From positions 1 through 36,708 of the forward strand of contig LZRV01000031.1 in NCBI GenBank assembly GCA_002159065.1: DNA of 36,708 bases. Direction: 5' to 3'. The position numbers and the translations under genes are program-made. Numbering within the stretch: position 1 is the stretch's first letter; each line of letters begins with the position of its first letter. This document shows positions 1 to 7,363 of this stretch, one piece after another. A model generated the notes under the pieces. The model worked only from the letters and a program-made list of their open reading frames with translations, ran no database searches and was not told where the DNA came from. This DNA is from Paenibacillaceae bacterium ZCTH02-B3. Its GTDB lineage: Bacteria; Bacillota; Bacilli; Paenibacillales; Paenibacillaceae.

Positions 1-159
1 CAGCCGCAGAGGCGGCCGATCCCGCGCCCGCCGCTGACGGCGCCGCGGGCACACGCGGCCGGTCCCATCGCCAGGCCCGCCGCCGACGGCACCGCGGCCG
101 TCCGCCATCCGCAACCCGGACCCATCGGCATGCGGCTGCCCGCGCCCCCGGTCCAATGA
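1..159 (+). CDS. Possible C-terminal tail of an upstream gene (partial)
   Basis: The frame beginning at base 1 is open to a TGA at 157-159 and would encode about 52 residues very rich in Pro, Ala and Arg. Bases about 21-116 contain two copies of a 48-nt unit (GCCCGCCGcyGACGGC core at about 28 and 76). The 48-nt period is a multiple of three, as expected of a coding repeat. A second frame is also open through most of this stretch, so the reading frame is not certain. No family is recognisable from the fragment. The stop lies just before the ribosome-binding site of the next gene, so it could be the preceding member of the same operon. Confidence 0.3.
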   Translation, partial: QPQRRPIPRPPLTAPRAHAAGPIARPAADGTAAVRHPQPGPIGMRLPAPPVQ

Positions 160-175
160 CGGAGGAGGGGTCCCT

Positions 176-1267
176 TTGCGCATCGTGACGATTCTGGGAA
201 CGAGACCGGAGATCATCCGCTTAAGCCGGATCACCCCGCTTTTGGACGAACTGGCGGAACGGCACGTGATCGTGCACACCGGCCAAAATTTCGTTCCCGA
301 GCTGAATGACATCTTTTATGACCAGCTGGGACTGCGCCAGCCGGACATCCGCATTCCCGCGGGGAAAACAGGGATCGGCGGCCAGCTGTCCGCCATGTTC
401 GCCGCGGTGGAGGACGTGCTCGAGCGGGAACGGCCCGACCGGGTGCTCGTCCTGGGCGACACGAACAGCGCGCTGTGCGCCATCGTGGCCGAGCGGCTGG
501 GCATTCCGGTGGCGCACATGGAGGCCGGCAACCGCTGCTTCGATCCGGAAGTGCCGGAGGAGAAAAACCGGCGGGTGATCGACGCCGTGAGCTCGTTCAA
601 CCTGCCGTACACCGAGTACAGCAAGCAGAACCTGCTGAGGGAAGGCTTTCACCCCCGGCGGATTTTCAAATGCGGCAATCCCATCCACGAAGTCATGCTC
701 CATTACCGGCGGCAGATTGAAAACAGCCCCGCGCTGGAGCGGCTGGGACTTAAGCCCGGCGAATATCTCCTGGCGACGATTCACCGGGCGGAAAACGTGG
801 ACCGCCCCGACCGCCTCGGCGAGATCATCCGCGGGCTGTCGCTTGTGGCCGGGGAGCAGGGGCTTCGCCTCATCTGCAGCGTGCATCCGCGGACCCGCAG
901 CCGGCTCCGTGGGATGCCGCATCTCGATATTCATCCGCTGGTGGAATTTCACGAACCGTTCGGCTTTTTCGACTTTGTCCAGCTCGAGCGCCACGCCCGC
1001 TGCGTCCTGACCGACAGCGGCACGGTGCAGGAGGAATGCTGCATCCTCGGCGTGCCCGCGGTGACCGTCCGCCGCACGACGGAGCGGCCGGAGACGGTGG
1101 ACTGCGGCAGCAACATCGTCTCCGGCCTCAAGGCCGAGCGGGTGGCGGGCGCCGTGCGGGTCATGCTCTCGGGCAGGTCCGGATGGAAATGCCCGGACGG
1201 CTACCTGGACGAAGACGTGTCAAGGAAAGTGGCCAATTTTTTGTTTGGAGGGTCCATGGATGTTTGA
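176..1267 (+). CDS. Non-hydrolysing UDP-N-acetylglucosamine 2-epimerase family protein (WecB/FnlC/CapG-like)
   Basis: This 363-aa cytoplasmic enzyme is predicted to epimerise C2 of a UDP-N-acetyl hexosamine. The N-terminus ILGTRPEIIRLS is the family's UDP-binding loop. EAGNRCFDPEVPEEKNR is the signature seen in the FnlC/WbjD/CapG branch, which acts last in UDP-N-acetyl-L-fucosamine synthesis. TIHRAENVD and TDSGTVQEE are the other conserved blocks. The start is TTG at 176, behind GGAGGAGGGG at 161-170. It overlaps the next gene by a few bases, and the next two genes resemble FnlA and an RmlD/FnlB-type reductase, so a UDP-L-FucNAc-like product for a surface polysaccharide is likely. The exact sugar is inference; ordinary WecB activity (UDP-ManNAc) is the alternative. 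Confidence 0.88.
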   Translation: MRIVTILGTRPEIIRLSRITPLLDELAERHVIVHTGQNFVPELNDIFYDQLGLRQPDIRIPAGKTGIGGQLSAMFAAVEDVLERERPDRVLVLGDTNSALCAIVAERLGIPVAHMEAGNRCFDPEVPEEKNRRVIDAVSSFNLPYTEYSKQNLLREGFHPRRIFKCGNPIHEVMLHYRRQIENSPALERLGLKPGEYLLATIHRAENVDRPDRLGEIIRGLSLVAGEQGLRLICSVHPRTRSRLRGMPHLDIHPLVEFHEPFGFFDFVQLERHARCVLTDSGTVQEECCILGVPAVTVRRTTERPETVDCGSNIVSGLKAERVAGAVRVMLSGRSGWKCPDGYLDEDVSRKVANFLFGGSMDV

Positions 1268-2243
1268 AGGCAAGCGGATTTTGGTCACCGGGGGCACCGG
1301 CTCCTGGGGACATGAACTGGTCCGGCAGCTGCTGCCGCAGCGGCCGGAGGAGGTCATCGTCTTTTCCCGCAACGAGTCGAGCCAGGTGGCCATGAGCTGG
1401 ATGTTCGACGATCCGCGGCTTCGCTTTCGCATCGGCGACATCCGGGACCGGGAAGCGTTGACCGCCGCATGCCAGGGCGTCGACATCGTGTTCCACCTGG
1501 CGGCCCTCAAGCACGTGCCGGTGTGCGAGGACCAGCCTTATGAAGCGCTCAAGACCAACGTGATCGGCACGCAGAACGTCATCGAGGCCGCCCTTGAAAA
1601 CCGCGTGGAGCGGGTTGTGTACATCTCCACGGACAAGGCGGCCAATCCGGCCAATTTTTACGGCATGACCAAGGCCATCGGCGAAAAGCTCATCGTGTTC
1701 GCCAACCTGCTCGGCGGTCCGACGAAATTCGTCTGCGTGCGGGGCGGGAACGTGCTGGGGACCAACGGCAGCGTCGTCCACCTGTTCTTAAGCCGCATCC
1801 GCGCCGGCGAGGATGTCCACGTGACGGACCTGAAAATGACGCGGTTTTTCATGACCCTTGAGGAGGCGATCCGGCTGCTGTTCCACGCTTCGGCGGTCAG
1901 CGCGGGCGGGGAGATTTTCGTCATGATGATGCCGTCCTGCCGCATCGCGGATTTGGCCGAAGTGCTCATGGAGGCCCTGGGACGGAAAGTAAATATGGTG
2001 GAAACCGGCGTGCGGCCGGGCGAAAAAATCCACGAGATTCTCCTTACCGAGTACGAGAGTCAAAACACCGTCGTGTACGACGACCATTACCTGGTCATCC
2101 TGCCGTCGGCGGACATTCCGGGCCTCAGGCAGCGCTACGCCGGCTGTCCGCGGGTCGCCTTTGACAGCTTCAGCTCGAAGGACGCGCTCATGTCCAAGGA
2201 CGAAATCCGGGAAATGCTGAAACGCGGGGGATTTCTGCCATGA
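1260..2243 (+). CDS. UDP-GlcNAc 4,6-dehydratase/epimerase-type polysaccharide biosynthesis protein (FnlA/WbjB/CapE-like)
   Basis: This is an extended short-chain dehydrogenase of about 327 aa. The NAD-binding motif TGGTGSWG lies near residue 10. HLAALKHVPVCE and the dehydratase triad region STDKAANPANFYGMTK (catalytic Asp-Lys plus Tyr-x3-Lys) identify the CapD/FnlA type that removes water from UDP-GlcNAc and may epimerise C5. An in-frame TTG at 1245 is possible, but ATG 1260 is preferred because GGAGGG at 1247-1252 sits 7 nt upstream. It overlaps the upstream epimerase stop and its own stop overlaps the next ATG by four bases, so the genes are translationally coupled. The membrane segments of the large CapD proteins are absent, which fits the short soluble form. 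PseB-type activity is a less likely alternative. Confidence 0.85.
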   Translation: MFEGKRILVTGGTGSWGHELVRQLLPQRPEEVIVFSRNESSQVAMSWMFDDPRLRFRIGDIRDREALTAACQGVDIVFHLAALKHVPVCEDQPYEALKTNVIGTQNVIEAALENRVERVVYISTDKAANPANFYGMTKAIGEKLIVFANLLGGPTKFVCVRGGNVLGTNGSVVHLFLSRIRAGEDVHVTDLKMTRFFMTLEEAIRLLFHASAVSAGGEIFVMMMPSCRIADLAEVLMEALGRKVNMVETGVRPGEKIHEILLTEYESQNTVVYDDHYLVILPSADIPGLRQRYAGCPRVAFDSFSSKDALMSKDEIREMLKRGGFLP

Positions 2244-3148
2244 ATATGCTGGTGCTAGGCGGACGCGGCATGGCGGGACACATGCTGGTGTCGTACTTCC
2301 GGCGGACGGCCCGGCACAAGGTGGCGGCCACCGTCCGGTCTCTGCGGACGAGCGCTTTGCGAACGCCCGACCGGGACGCGCCACCCGGAGGCGGGGGTGC
2401 GGCCGGCGTGCGCGAAATTCCGCTGGACGTGCGCCGGCCGGAGTGCGTCGCGCGGGTTCTCCTCGAGGAGCGGCCCGATGTGGTGATCAACGCGGTGGGC
2501 GTGCTGAACCAAAAGGCGGAAGAACATCCGCTTGACGCCTATCTGGTCAACGGCTTTCTGCCCCATTGGCTTGCGCACCTGTGCGACCGTCTGGGCGCCC
2601 GGCTGATCCATATCAGCTCGGACTGCGTGTTTTCCGGGGCGAGGGGCGGTTACCGGGAGGACGATCCGCCCGACGGCGAGACGGTGTACGCCCGCAGCAA
2701 GGCGATGGGGGAACTCAGGCACCATCCTCGTCACCTGACGATCCGCACCTCCATCATCGGGCCGGAAATCCGTCCGGACGGCATCGGCCTCATGCGATGG
2801 TTCCTGACGAGCCGCGGGACGGTCACCGGGTACGTCCGCGTGCCGTGGAACGGCGTGACCACCCTGGAGCTCGCCAAAGCCATCGACTGGGCGATCCGGC
2901 ATCCCGAAGTGGCGGGACTGGTGCATCTGACCGCGCCGGAGCCGATCACGAAGCACGATCTGCTGCTGCTCATGCGGGATGTGTTCGGCAAGCGGGACGT
3001 GACGGTGACGCCCGTGGAAGAACCGGTCATCGACCGTACCCTGGCCGTGACGCGGGACGATTTCGCCTACCGCCCGCCGGATTATCCCTCCATGCTCCGT
3101 GAGCTCAGGGAGTGGATGGGCAAATGGGCGGCGGCGGAAGGATTCTGA
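2240..3148 (+). CDS. RmlD/FnlB-like NAD(P)-dependent sugar-nucleotide reductase
   Basis: This 302-aa SDR has the Rossmann motif LGGRGMAGHM at its N-terminus and the catalytic Tyr-x3-Lys in YARSKAMGE. ISSDCVFSG is the substrate-loop motif typical of dTDP-4-dehydrorhamnose reductases. In the FnlABC pathway an RmlD-like protein reduces the 4-keto intermediate made by FnlA, and the position directly after the FnlA-like gene supports that role. The start ATG at 2240 overlaps the previous stop (ATGA), with GGGGGA at 2226-2231 as the binding site. Bases 2380-2405 encode a short Pro/Gly-rich insertion. A true rhamnose reductase is less likely because no rmlA, rmlB or rmlC is present. Confidence 0.8.
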   Translation: MNMLVLGGRGMAGHMLVSYFRRTARHKVAATVRSLRTSALRTPDRDAPPGGGGAAGVREIPLDVRRPECVARVLLEERPDVVINAVGVLNQKAEEHPLDAYLVNGFLPHWLAHLCDRLGARLIHISSDCVFSGARGGYREDDPPDGETVYARSKAMGELRHHPRHLTIRTSIIGPEIRPDGIGLMRWFLTSRGTVTGYVRVPWNGVTTLELAKAIDWAIRHPEVAGLVHLTAPEPITKHDLLLLMRDVFGKRDVTVTPVEEPVIDRTLAVTRDDFAYRPPDYPSMLRELREWMGKWAAAEGF

Positions 3149-4143
3149 TCACGGGAGCGGCGGGATTTACGGGCCGGCACGCCTGCCGGCATTTCGCCGC
3201 CGCGGGCTGGGAAGTGGCGGCCCTTGTTTCGCCCCGCGCCGCGGACACCGGGATTCCGGGTGCGGCATTGGTTTTGCGGGGCGATTTGACGGACCCGTTT
3301 GAGGCGCTGCGGATTTGCGCGGAGGCGCGGCCGGACGCCGTCCTGCATCTGGCGGGGCAAAACGACGCCCGCGTTTCCTTTCTCGCGCCCGGCGCAACGC
3401 TGGAAGCCAACGTCATGGCCACCGTTTGCCTGCTGGAAGCCATCCGCCGGACTGGCGGTTGCCGGACGCTCGTGATCGGTTCGATGCTGCGCGTTCCGCC
3501 GGAGCGCCTCGCCCGGGCTTCCCATCCGTACGGGTTCAGCAAAACGGTGCAGGTCATGGCGGCACGCGCCTGGCACCACTGGTACGGGCTGCCCGTGATC
3601 GTGGCGGAGCCGTCCAACCTGATCGGGCCGGGCGCAAGCAACGGCCTGTGCGGCAAGATCGCCCGCCGGGCGGCTCAGGCGGAACTTATGGCGTGCCGCG
3701 GGAACGGAACTGCCGGCGGCGGGCACAATCCGGCGGACGGCGGGACAGGAGCGGCCCGCGACGGAAGCCTGGCCGCAGACGGCGCGGAACCCTTCCCCCT
3801 GTCCTCCCTGACGGAAACGCGCGATTTTCTTGACGTCCGCGACGCGGTGTCGGCTTACGAACTGCTGCTGCGCATGGGCAAGCCAGGCGAAGCGTACGAG
3901 GTCGGCACCGGGCGGGCCCGTCCGCTCGCCGACGTGAAGCGCGTTTTCGACCGGCTGGCGCGCGTGCCGCTCAAGTGGCGGATCGGCCTGTCGGACGCCC
4001 CTTCGCCTCCGCCCGCCGATCCGTCCGGCCTGCTCGCCCTCGGCTGGAAACCGCGCCATTCCTTTGTCCGTTCGCTGGCCGACGCCCTGGAAGAAGCGCG
4101 CAGGGAAGCCGCCGCGGAGAAGGCAGCCGCCCGCGGCGGATGA
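3124..4143 (+). CDS. NAD-dependent epimerase/dehydratase family protein (GDP-4-keto-6-deoxymannose reductase-like)
   Basis: This is a fourth sugar-nucleotide SDR of about 339 aa. ITGAAGFTGRHACRHF is the NAD-binding loop, HLAGQND follows, and YGFSK supplies the catalytic Tyr and Lys. The middle (AEPSNLIGPGAS) resembles Rmd-type reductases that act on 4-keto-6-deoxy sugars. It overlaps the previous gene by 25 nt. ATG 3124 is chosen, with AGGGAG at 3107-3112; GTG 3112 is a possible alternative. Bases about 3700-3790 encode a Gly/Ala/Asp-rich insertion that interrupts the domain and looks lineage-specific. The substrate is not known. It may complete synthesis of a deoxy-sugar for the same surface polymer. 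Confidence 0.72.
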   Translation: MGGGGRILITGAAGFTGRHACRHFAAAGWEVAALVSPRAADTGIPGAALVLRGDLTDPFEALRICAEARPDAVLHLAGQNDARVSFLAPGATLEANVMATVCLLEAIRRTGGCRTLVIGSMLRVPPERLARASHPYGFSKTVQVMAARAWHHWYGLPVIVAEPSNLIGPGASNGLCGKIARRAAQAELMACRGNGTAGGGHNPADGGTGAARDGSLAADGAEPFPLSSLTETRDFLDVRDAVSAYELLLRMGKPGEAYEVGTGRARPLADVKRVFDRLARVPLKWRIGLSDAPSPPPADPSGLLALGWKPRHSFVRSLADALEEARREAAAEKAAARGG

Positions 4144-4190
4144 CTCGGCAGGCGGACGCGCCGGGGCGCGGGATTGGCAACGTTTGCGAC

Positions 4191-4226
4191 TCATACTTGT
4201 TCCCCTTTGCGGTCACCTTATACAAA
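4191..4226 (+). promoter_or_regulatory. Candidate promoter of the sporulation lipoprotein gene
   Basis: The 123-nt gap before the lipoprotein gene contains CATACTT at 4192-4198 and TATACAAA at 4219-4226. TTGTTC (4197) with TATACA (4219) at 16-nt spacing would be a weak sigma-A promoter. CATACTT and TATACAAA also each resemble -10 elements of sporulation sigma factors. The responsible sigma factor cannot be decided from the sequence. Confidence 0.3.
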
Positions 4227-4266
4227 GGCGGAATTCGCCGGAAAACCCGCAAAGGAGGAAACGCGG

Positions 4267-4854
4267 ATGAAAGGCGCAAGACGCGCGCAGGCTCTGATGA
4301 CGTTCCTTCTGGCCGTCCTGCTGGCGCTGGCCGGGTGCGCGGATGTCAGCCGGATGGGCGATCTCGGGCACAAAAACATCCGTCCCAACCGTTTCGCCGA
4401 CGACCGCGCCCAGGAAATGAACCGCAGCTTCGGACGGCAGATGAACAACAACAACATCGTTCCCGACCGGCACGGCAACACGCGGCTGGAGCTGAGCCAG
4501 CTCCTGGCGGAGAAAATCGCCGCCATGCCGGAAATCGACGCCGCCTACGTCATGCTGACCGACAACAACGCCTACGTGGCCGTGACGGAATCGGCGAAAT
4601 CCGGACGCCGGGCGATCCGGTCCGGCGACGCGTACGACGACCTGGCCATCGGGCTCAAGGACAAGGTGGCCGACCGTGTCCGTTCCCTTGTCCCCGGAGT
4701 GCGGAACGTGTACGTGAGCGCCAATCCGGACTTTTTCGGGCGGATGCGGGAAATCGCCGATGAAGTCGGCCGGGGACGCCCGATCCAGGGGTTCCTGGAA
4801 GAATTCAACGCCATGGTGGCGCGCATCTTTCCGACACCGGACGACACCCGCTGA
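4267..4854 (+). CDS. YhcN/YlaJ-family sporulation lipoprotein
   Basis: This 195-aa secreted lipoprotein has a basic N-terminus and a hydrophobic stretch ending in the lipobox LAGC (Cys24). The body shows the YhcN/YlaJ pattern: a segment with NRFADDRAQEMN, then conserved pieces ending in VPGVRNVYVSANPDFFGRM. Family members are found in the spore inner membrane or forespore and their biochemical role is poorly known. The start ATG 4267 follows AAAGGAGGAA at 4251-4260. It stands alone between the sugar operon and gerE, with its own possible promoter and a terminator directly after. The nearby gerE agrees with a sporulation role. Confidence 0.85.
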   Translation: MKGARRAQALMTFLLAVLLALAGCADVSRMGDLGHKNIRPNRFADDRAQEMNRSFGRQMNNNNIVPDRHGNTRLELSQLLAEKIAAMPEIDAAYVMLTDNNAYVAVTESAKSGRRAIRSGDAYDDLAIGLKDKVADRVRSLVPGVRNVYVSANPDFFGRMREIADEVGRGRPIQGFLEEFNAMVARIFPTPDDTR

Positions 4855-4868
4855 CGGGCCCGGATACC

Positions 4869-4934
4869 CCGCAAGGTATACGCAAGCCGCTCCTTGCGGC
4901 ACGGACGGCGGAAGCCGCCCGTTTTTTCTTTTTT
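4869..4934 (+). terminator. Tandem-hairpin intrinsic terminator after the sporulation lipoprotein gene
   Basis: A perfect 8-bp stem CCGCAAGG (4869-4876)/CCTTGCGG (4892-4899) is followed by a second hairpin, ACGGCGG-AAG-CCGCCCGT (4905-4922, one bulged C), which runs into a T-rich tail at 4922-4934. Confidence 0.75.
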
Positions 4935-4985
4935 CGCGCTCTGCCGCCATTCGCTGCCGGACTGCCTATTTTACGGCGTTCCCGC

Positions 4986-5012
4986 ACCACCCCCGCCGGC
5001 GTTTCATATCAT
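4986..5012 (+). promoter_or_regulatory. Candidate sigma-K promoter of gerE
   Basis: CATATCAT at 5005-5012 matches the sigma-K -10 pattern CATA-n3-T, with AC dinucleotides at 4986 and 4989 near the expected -35 distance. gerE is a sigma-K gene in Bacillus, which is why the match is worth recording. The -35 is too short to be discriminating. Confidence 0.35.
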
Positions 5013-5075
5013 GGAGTTGACAGAAATCCCTTCACCTCGTTTCCATTCATCCTGGGCAAGGAGGGGTGACGGAAG

Positions 5076-5300
5076 TTGCGAAACAGCGATCACAAAAACA
5101 AATTCCTGCTAACGAATCGGGAACGCGAAGTGTTTGAGCTTCTCGTACAGGACAAGACGACCCGGGAGATCGCCCAGCAATTGTTTATAAGCGAAAAAAC
5201 TGTCAGGAATCATATATCAAACGTGATGCAAAAACTTAACGTCAAGGGTCGGTCTCAGGCGGTCGTGGAACTGATCCGGCTGGGTGAACTGAAAATTTGA
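5076..5300 (+). CDS. gerE: GerE, late sporulation LuxR-type transcription regulator
   Basis: This 74-aa protein is almost entirely a LuxR/FixJ helix-turn-helix domain. LTNREREVFELLVQDKTTREIA leads into the recognition helix ISEKTVRNHISNVMQKL. Its length equals Bacillus GerE (74 aa), which has no receiver domain. In the mother cell GerE represses or activates coat genes with sigma-K. The start is TTG 5076, behind AAGGAGGGGTGA at 5058-5069, an almost complete anti-Shine-Dalgarno match. A sigma-K-like -10 lies upstream and terminators downstream, so it is probably monocistronic. Confidence 0.95.
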   Translation: MRNSDHKNKFLLTNREREVFELLVQDKTTREIAQQLFISEKTVRNHISNVMQKLNVKGRSQAVVELIRLGELKI

Positions 5301-5310
5301 CGTTCGCGCG

Positions 5311-5372
5311 AAAAACCTTCTGACTCGATCCGTGGCGGGCTGCCGCGAATTGACGAGGAAGGTTTTTTAGTT
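5311..5372 (+). terminator. Long imperfect terminator hairpin after gerE
   Basis: The outer arms AAAAACCTTC (5311-5320) and GAAGGTTTTT (5358-5367) pair perfectly. The interior forms a second imperfect stem (TCGATCCGTGGC with GCCGCGAATTGA around GGGCT). The T-run at 5363-5368 fits an intrinsic terminator starting 11 nt after the gerE stop. Its 3' arm lies inside the coenzyme A transferase remnant. Confidence 0.6.
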
Positions 5373-5450
5373 TTTCATGAAGAAATCCTGGCGGAGATCG
5401 GGTACGGCAGGGAAGACATCGAGCGGCTGAAAGCGGAGGGCGTGATTTGA
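5328..5450 (+). pseudogene. Remnant of the C-terminus of a CaiB/BaiF-type CoA-transferase
   Basis: In the frame that continues after the gerE stop, bases 5328-5450 encode about 40 residues ending in HEEILAEIGYGREDIERL...GVI and a TGA. That ending (T/N-EEIL-x-ELGY-x-x-E-x-I-x-x-L-x-x-x-GVI) is the standard C-terminus of CaiB/BaiF family CoA-transferases, enzymes of about 400 aa. There is no room for the rest of the gene: it would have to extend through gerE. No start or ribosome-binding site is present. I read it as a decayed 3' fragment, later partly used by a terminator. Short length is the main doubt. Confidence 0.5.
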
Positions 5451-5510
5451 GCGATTCGGGGAGACAACGCCGGGAACGGATTTTCGACGGCATGCCGGAT
5501 GACGAAACGC

Positions 5511-5559
5511 AAAACCTTCTCTTCCGCCCGCCGATGAGAGGGCGGAGAGAAGGTTTTTT
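5511..5559 (+). terminator. Strong intrinsic terminator between gerE and the ytoI-like gene
   Basis: Arms AAAACCTTCTC-TT-CCGCCC (5511-5529) and GGGCGG-A-GAGAAGGTTTT (5540-5557) form a stem of about 17 bp with one bulge and a 10-nt loop, followed by T6 at 5554-5559. The A-rich 5' flank means it could also work on the opposite strand. The outer arm AAAACCTTCT is the same as in the hairpin at 5311-5372. Confidence 0.8.
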
Positions 5560-5607
5560 GGTATTATTACTATTACAAATGCTCTGCCGACGGACGGAGG
5601 GAAACAG

Positions 5608-6945
5608 TTGGCCAACCAGTCGCGTTTGCGCGAATCCAAACACGAACGTCTCCTGCGGCACATCCGCTCGCTGCCGGTCGGCACCGCCGTTTCCGTGCGA
5701 CGGATGGCCCGCGAACTGGGCGTGTCGGAAGGAACCGCCTACCGGGCCCTGAAGGAGGCCGAAGAGCTCGGTTATGTCGCCGCCAGGGAGCGGATCGGCA
5801 CGGTCCGGATCGAACGGCGCCGTTCCGGTTCGGACATGCTCACCTTTGCGGAAGTGCTGGACATCGTGCAGGGCCGGCTGCTCGGCGGCCGAAGCGGACT
5901 GGACAAGACGCTCCGCAAATTCGTCATCGGCGCGATGGAGCTGGACGCCATGATGCGTTATGTCGACGCGGGGAGCCTCCTTATTGTCGGTAACCGGACG
6001 AAAGCCCACCGCCTTGCCCTGGAAAACGGCGCGGGCGTCCTCGTGACCGGGGGATTCGGCACGGACGAAGATGTGAAGGCGCTGGCGGACAGGCTGGGGC
6101 TGCCCATCATGAGCTGCCGGCACGACACGTTTACAGTGGCGTCCATGATCAATCGGGCCATGTACGAACGGCAGATCCGGCAAAAAATCATGTCCGTGGC
6201 CGATCTGCTCGACCTCGACGCGAAGGTTCCGGCCCTGAAGCAATCCGCCACCGCGGCCGATTTCCGGAAACTCAGCGAAGAAACAGGCATGAACCGGTTT
6301 CCCGTCACGGACGAGTGGAACCGCGTGGTGGGCGTGGTCTCCGGCAGGGATGTCGCGGACGCGGACCCGGACCAGACGCTGGACAAGCTGATGGCGCGGC
6401 GGCCGCCCGCGGTCACGCCGAACACCCCGGTCGCTTCGGCGGCCCGTCTCGTTTTGACGGAAGGCGTCGAACTGTTGCCGGTGGTCGATTCCAAACGCAG
6501 GCTGGTCGGCATCCTGGACCGGACGGAAATCCTGCGCGCCCTGCAATTCGCGGTCCGGCAGCCCGCCGGGGAAACGATCGATGCGCTGGTGTGGAGCGGA
6601 TTTGCCGAGGAAAGGGACGAAGAGGGGCGGATCTTTTTCACGGGGGTTCCCAACGCGCGGATGGCGGGAGCGTTCGGAACGGTGTCCGAAGGGGTGCTGA
6701 CGGCGCTCATGGCGCAGGCCGCGGCCCGCACCGCCGCCGATTGGGGCCGGAAGGAGCCCATGCTGGAAAACATGACGACCTATTTCCTGCGGGCGGTTTC
6801 CCTCGACGCGCCGGTGGTGATCCGGACAGACGTGTTCGAGGCGGGCATGCGGCATTTGAAAATGGAGATAACGGTGGCGCAAAACGGCGAAACGGCGGCC
6901 AGGGCCCTGCTCACCGCCCACGCGGCGGATCCGTCCGGAATGTAG
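5608..6945 (+). CDS. ytoI: YtoI-like regulator: HTH, DRTGG, paired CBS and hotdog domains
   Basis: The 445-aa protein has a winged-helix/HTH region at about residues 10-70 (VRRMARELGVSEGTAYRAL) and a DRTGG domain at about 80-185 (LIVGNRTKAHRLALENGAGVLVT...). Two CBS motifs follow at about 195-310 (NRFPVTDEWNRVVGVVSGRD; LLPVVDSKRRLVGILDRTEI), and a hotdog/thioesterase-like domain at about 330-435. This is the architecture and length of Bacillus YtoI. CBS and DRTGG domains usually sense nucleotides, so it may be a nucleotide-responsive DNA-binding protein; its function is not established. The start is TTG 5608 after GGAGGG at 5595-5600. It converges with a ytpI-like gene, preserving Bacillus synteny. 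Confidence 0.85.
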   Translation: MANQSRLRESKHERLLRHIRSLPVGTAVSVRRMARELGVSEGTAYRALKEAEELGYVAARERIGTVRIERRRSGSDMLTFAEVLDIVQGRLLGGRSGLDKTLRKFVIGAMELDAMMRYVDAGSLLIVGNRTKAHRLALENGAGVLVTGGFGTDEDVKALADRLGLPIMSCRHDTFTVASMINRAMYERQIRQKIMSVADLLDLDAKVPALKQSATAADFRKLSEETGMNRFPVTDEWNRVVGVVSGRDVADADPDQTLDKLMARRPPAVTPNTPVASAARLVLTEGVELLPVVDSKRRLVGILDRTEILRALQFAVRQPAGETIDALVWSGFAEERDEEGRIFFTGVPNARMAGAFGTVSEGVLTALMAQAAARTAADWGRKEPMLENMTTYFLRAVSLDAPVVIRTDVFEAGMRHLKMEITVAQNGETAARALLTAHAADPSGM

Positions 6946-6975
6946 ACGGACCCGGGACGCCCCGGCCGGCGGCCA

Positions 6976-7272
6976 TCAGCTGTTTTTGCGGGAATAAAAG
7001 GCGTGGTTGCGCAAACCGGCAAAAATGTTGAAGAGCCCGAGCAGAATCAGCACCGCCACGACGATCACCTTGAGAGTCGAATCGCTGAACAGGAGCGCAT
7101 AGAGACATGCGATCGCGATGGTCATGGAGCCCGTGCTGATGTTCGAGCGGGCGAAATACAGTTCGCGCAGCCGCTGATCGGCGGAGCGGCGGGACTTGAA
7201 GACGTAGAAGACGCTAAGGACGGACAGCACGGCGACCAGCGCCAGCAACGCCCATTTCAATGCGAGGATCAC
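6976..7272 (-). CDS. ytpI: YtpI-like small membrane protein
   Basis: This 98-aa protein is predicted to have three hydrophobic helices: near the N-terminus (LALVAVLSVLSVFYVF), in the middle (GSMTIAIACLYALLF) and after it (VIVVAVLILLGLFNIFAGL). Length and position beside ytoI match Bacillus YtpI, which has no known function. The open frame extends further upstream, but GTG at 7272 is the likely start because AAGGAG (complement at 7281-7286) sits 8 nt before it. In Bacillus nrnA lies between ytpI and ytrI; here only 91 nt separate them and nrnA is missing. Confidence 0.75.
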   Translation of the reverse strand: MILALKWALLALVAVLSVLSVFYVFKSRRSADQRLRELYFARSNISTGSMTIAIACLYALLFSDSTLKVIVVAVLILLGLFNIFAGLRNHAFYSRKNS

Positions 7273-7363
7273 GAAAACCACTCCTTGGGTCCGACTGCCC
7301 CCATTGTAACACACCGGCCGGCTAAGGCGCAGGACGAGCCGGCTGGTTCCATCCGCGCCGCCG

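Noticed and set aside
5447..5752. A plus-strand frame starting at TTG 5447 that runs into the ytoI-like gene
   Set aside because: It contains the strong terminator at 5511-5559 and overlaps ytoI in another frame.
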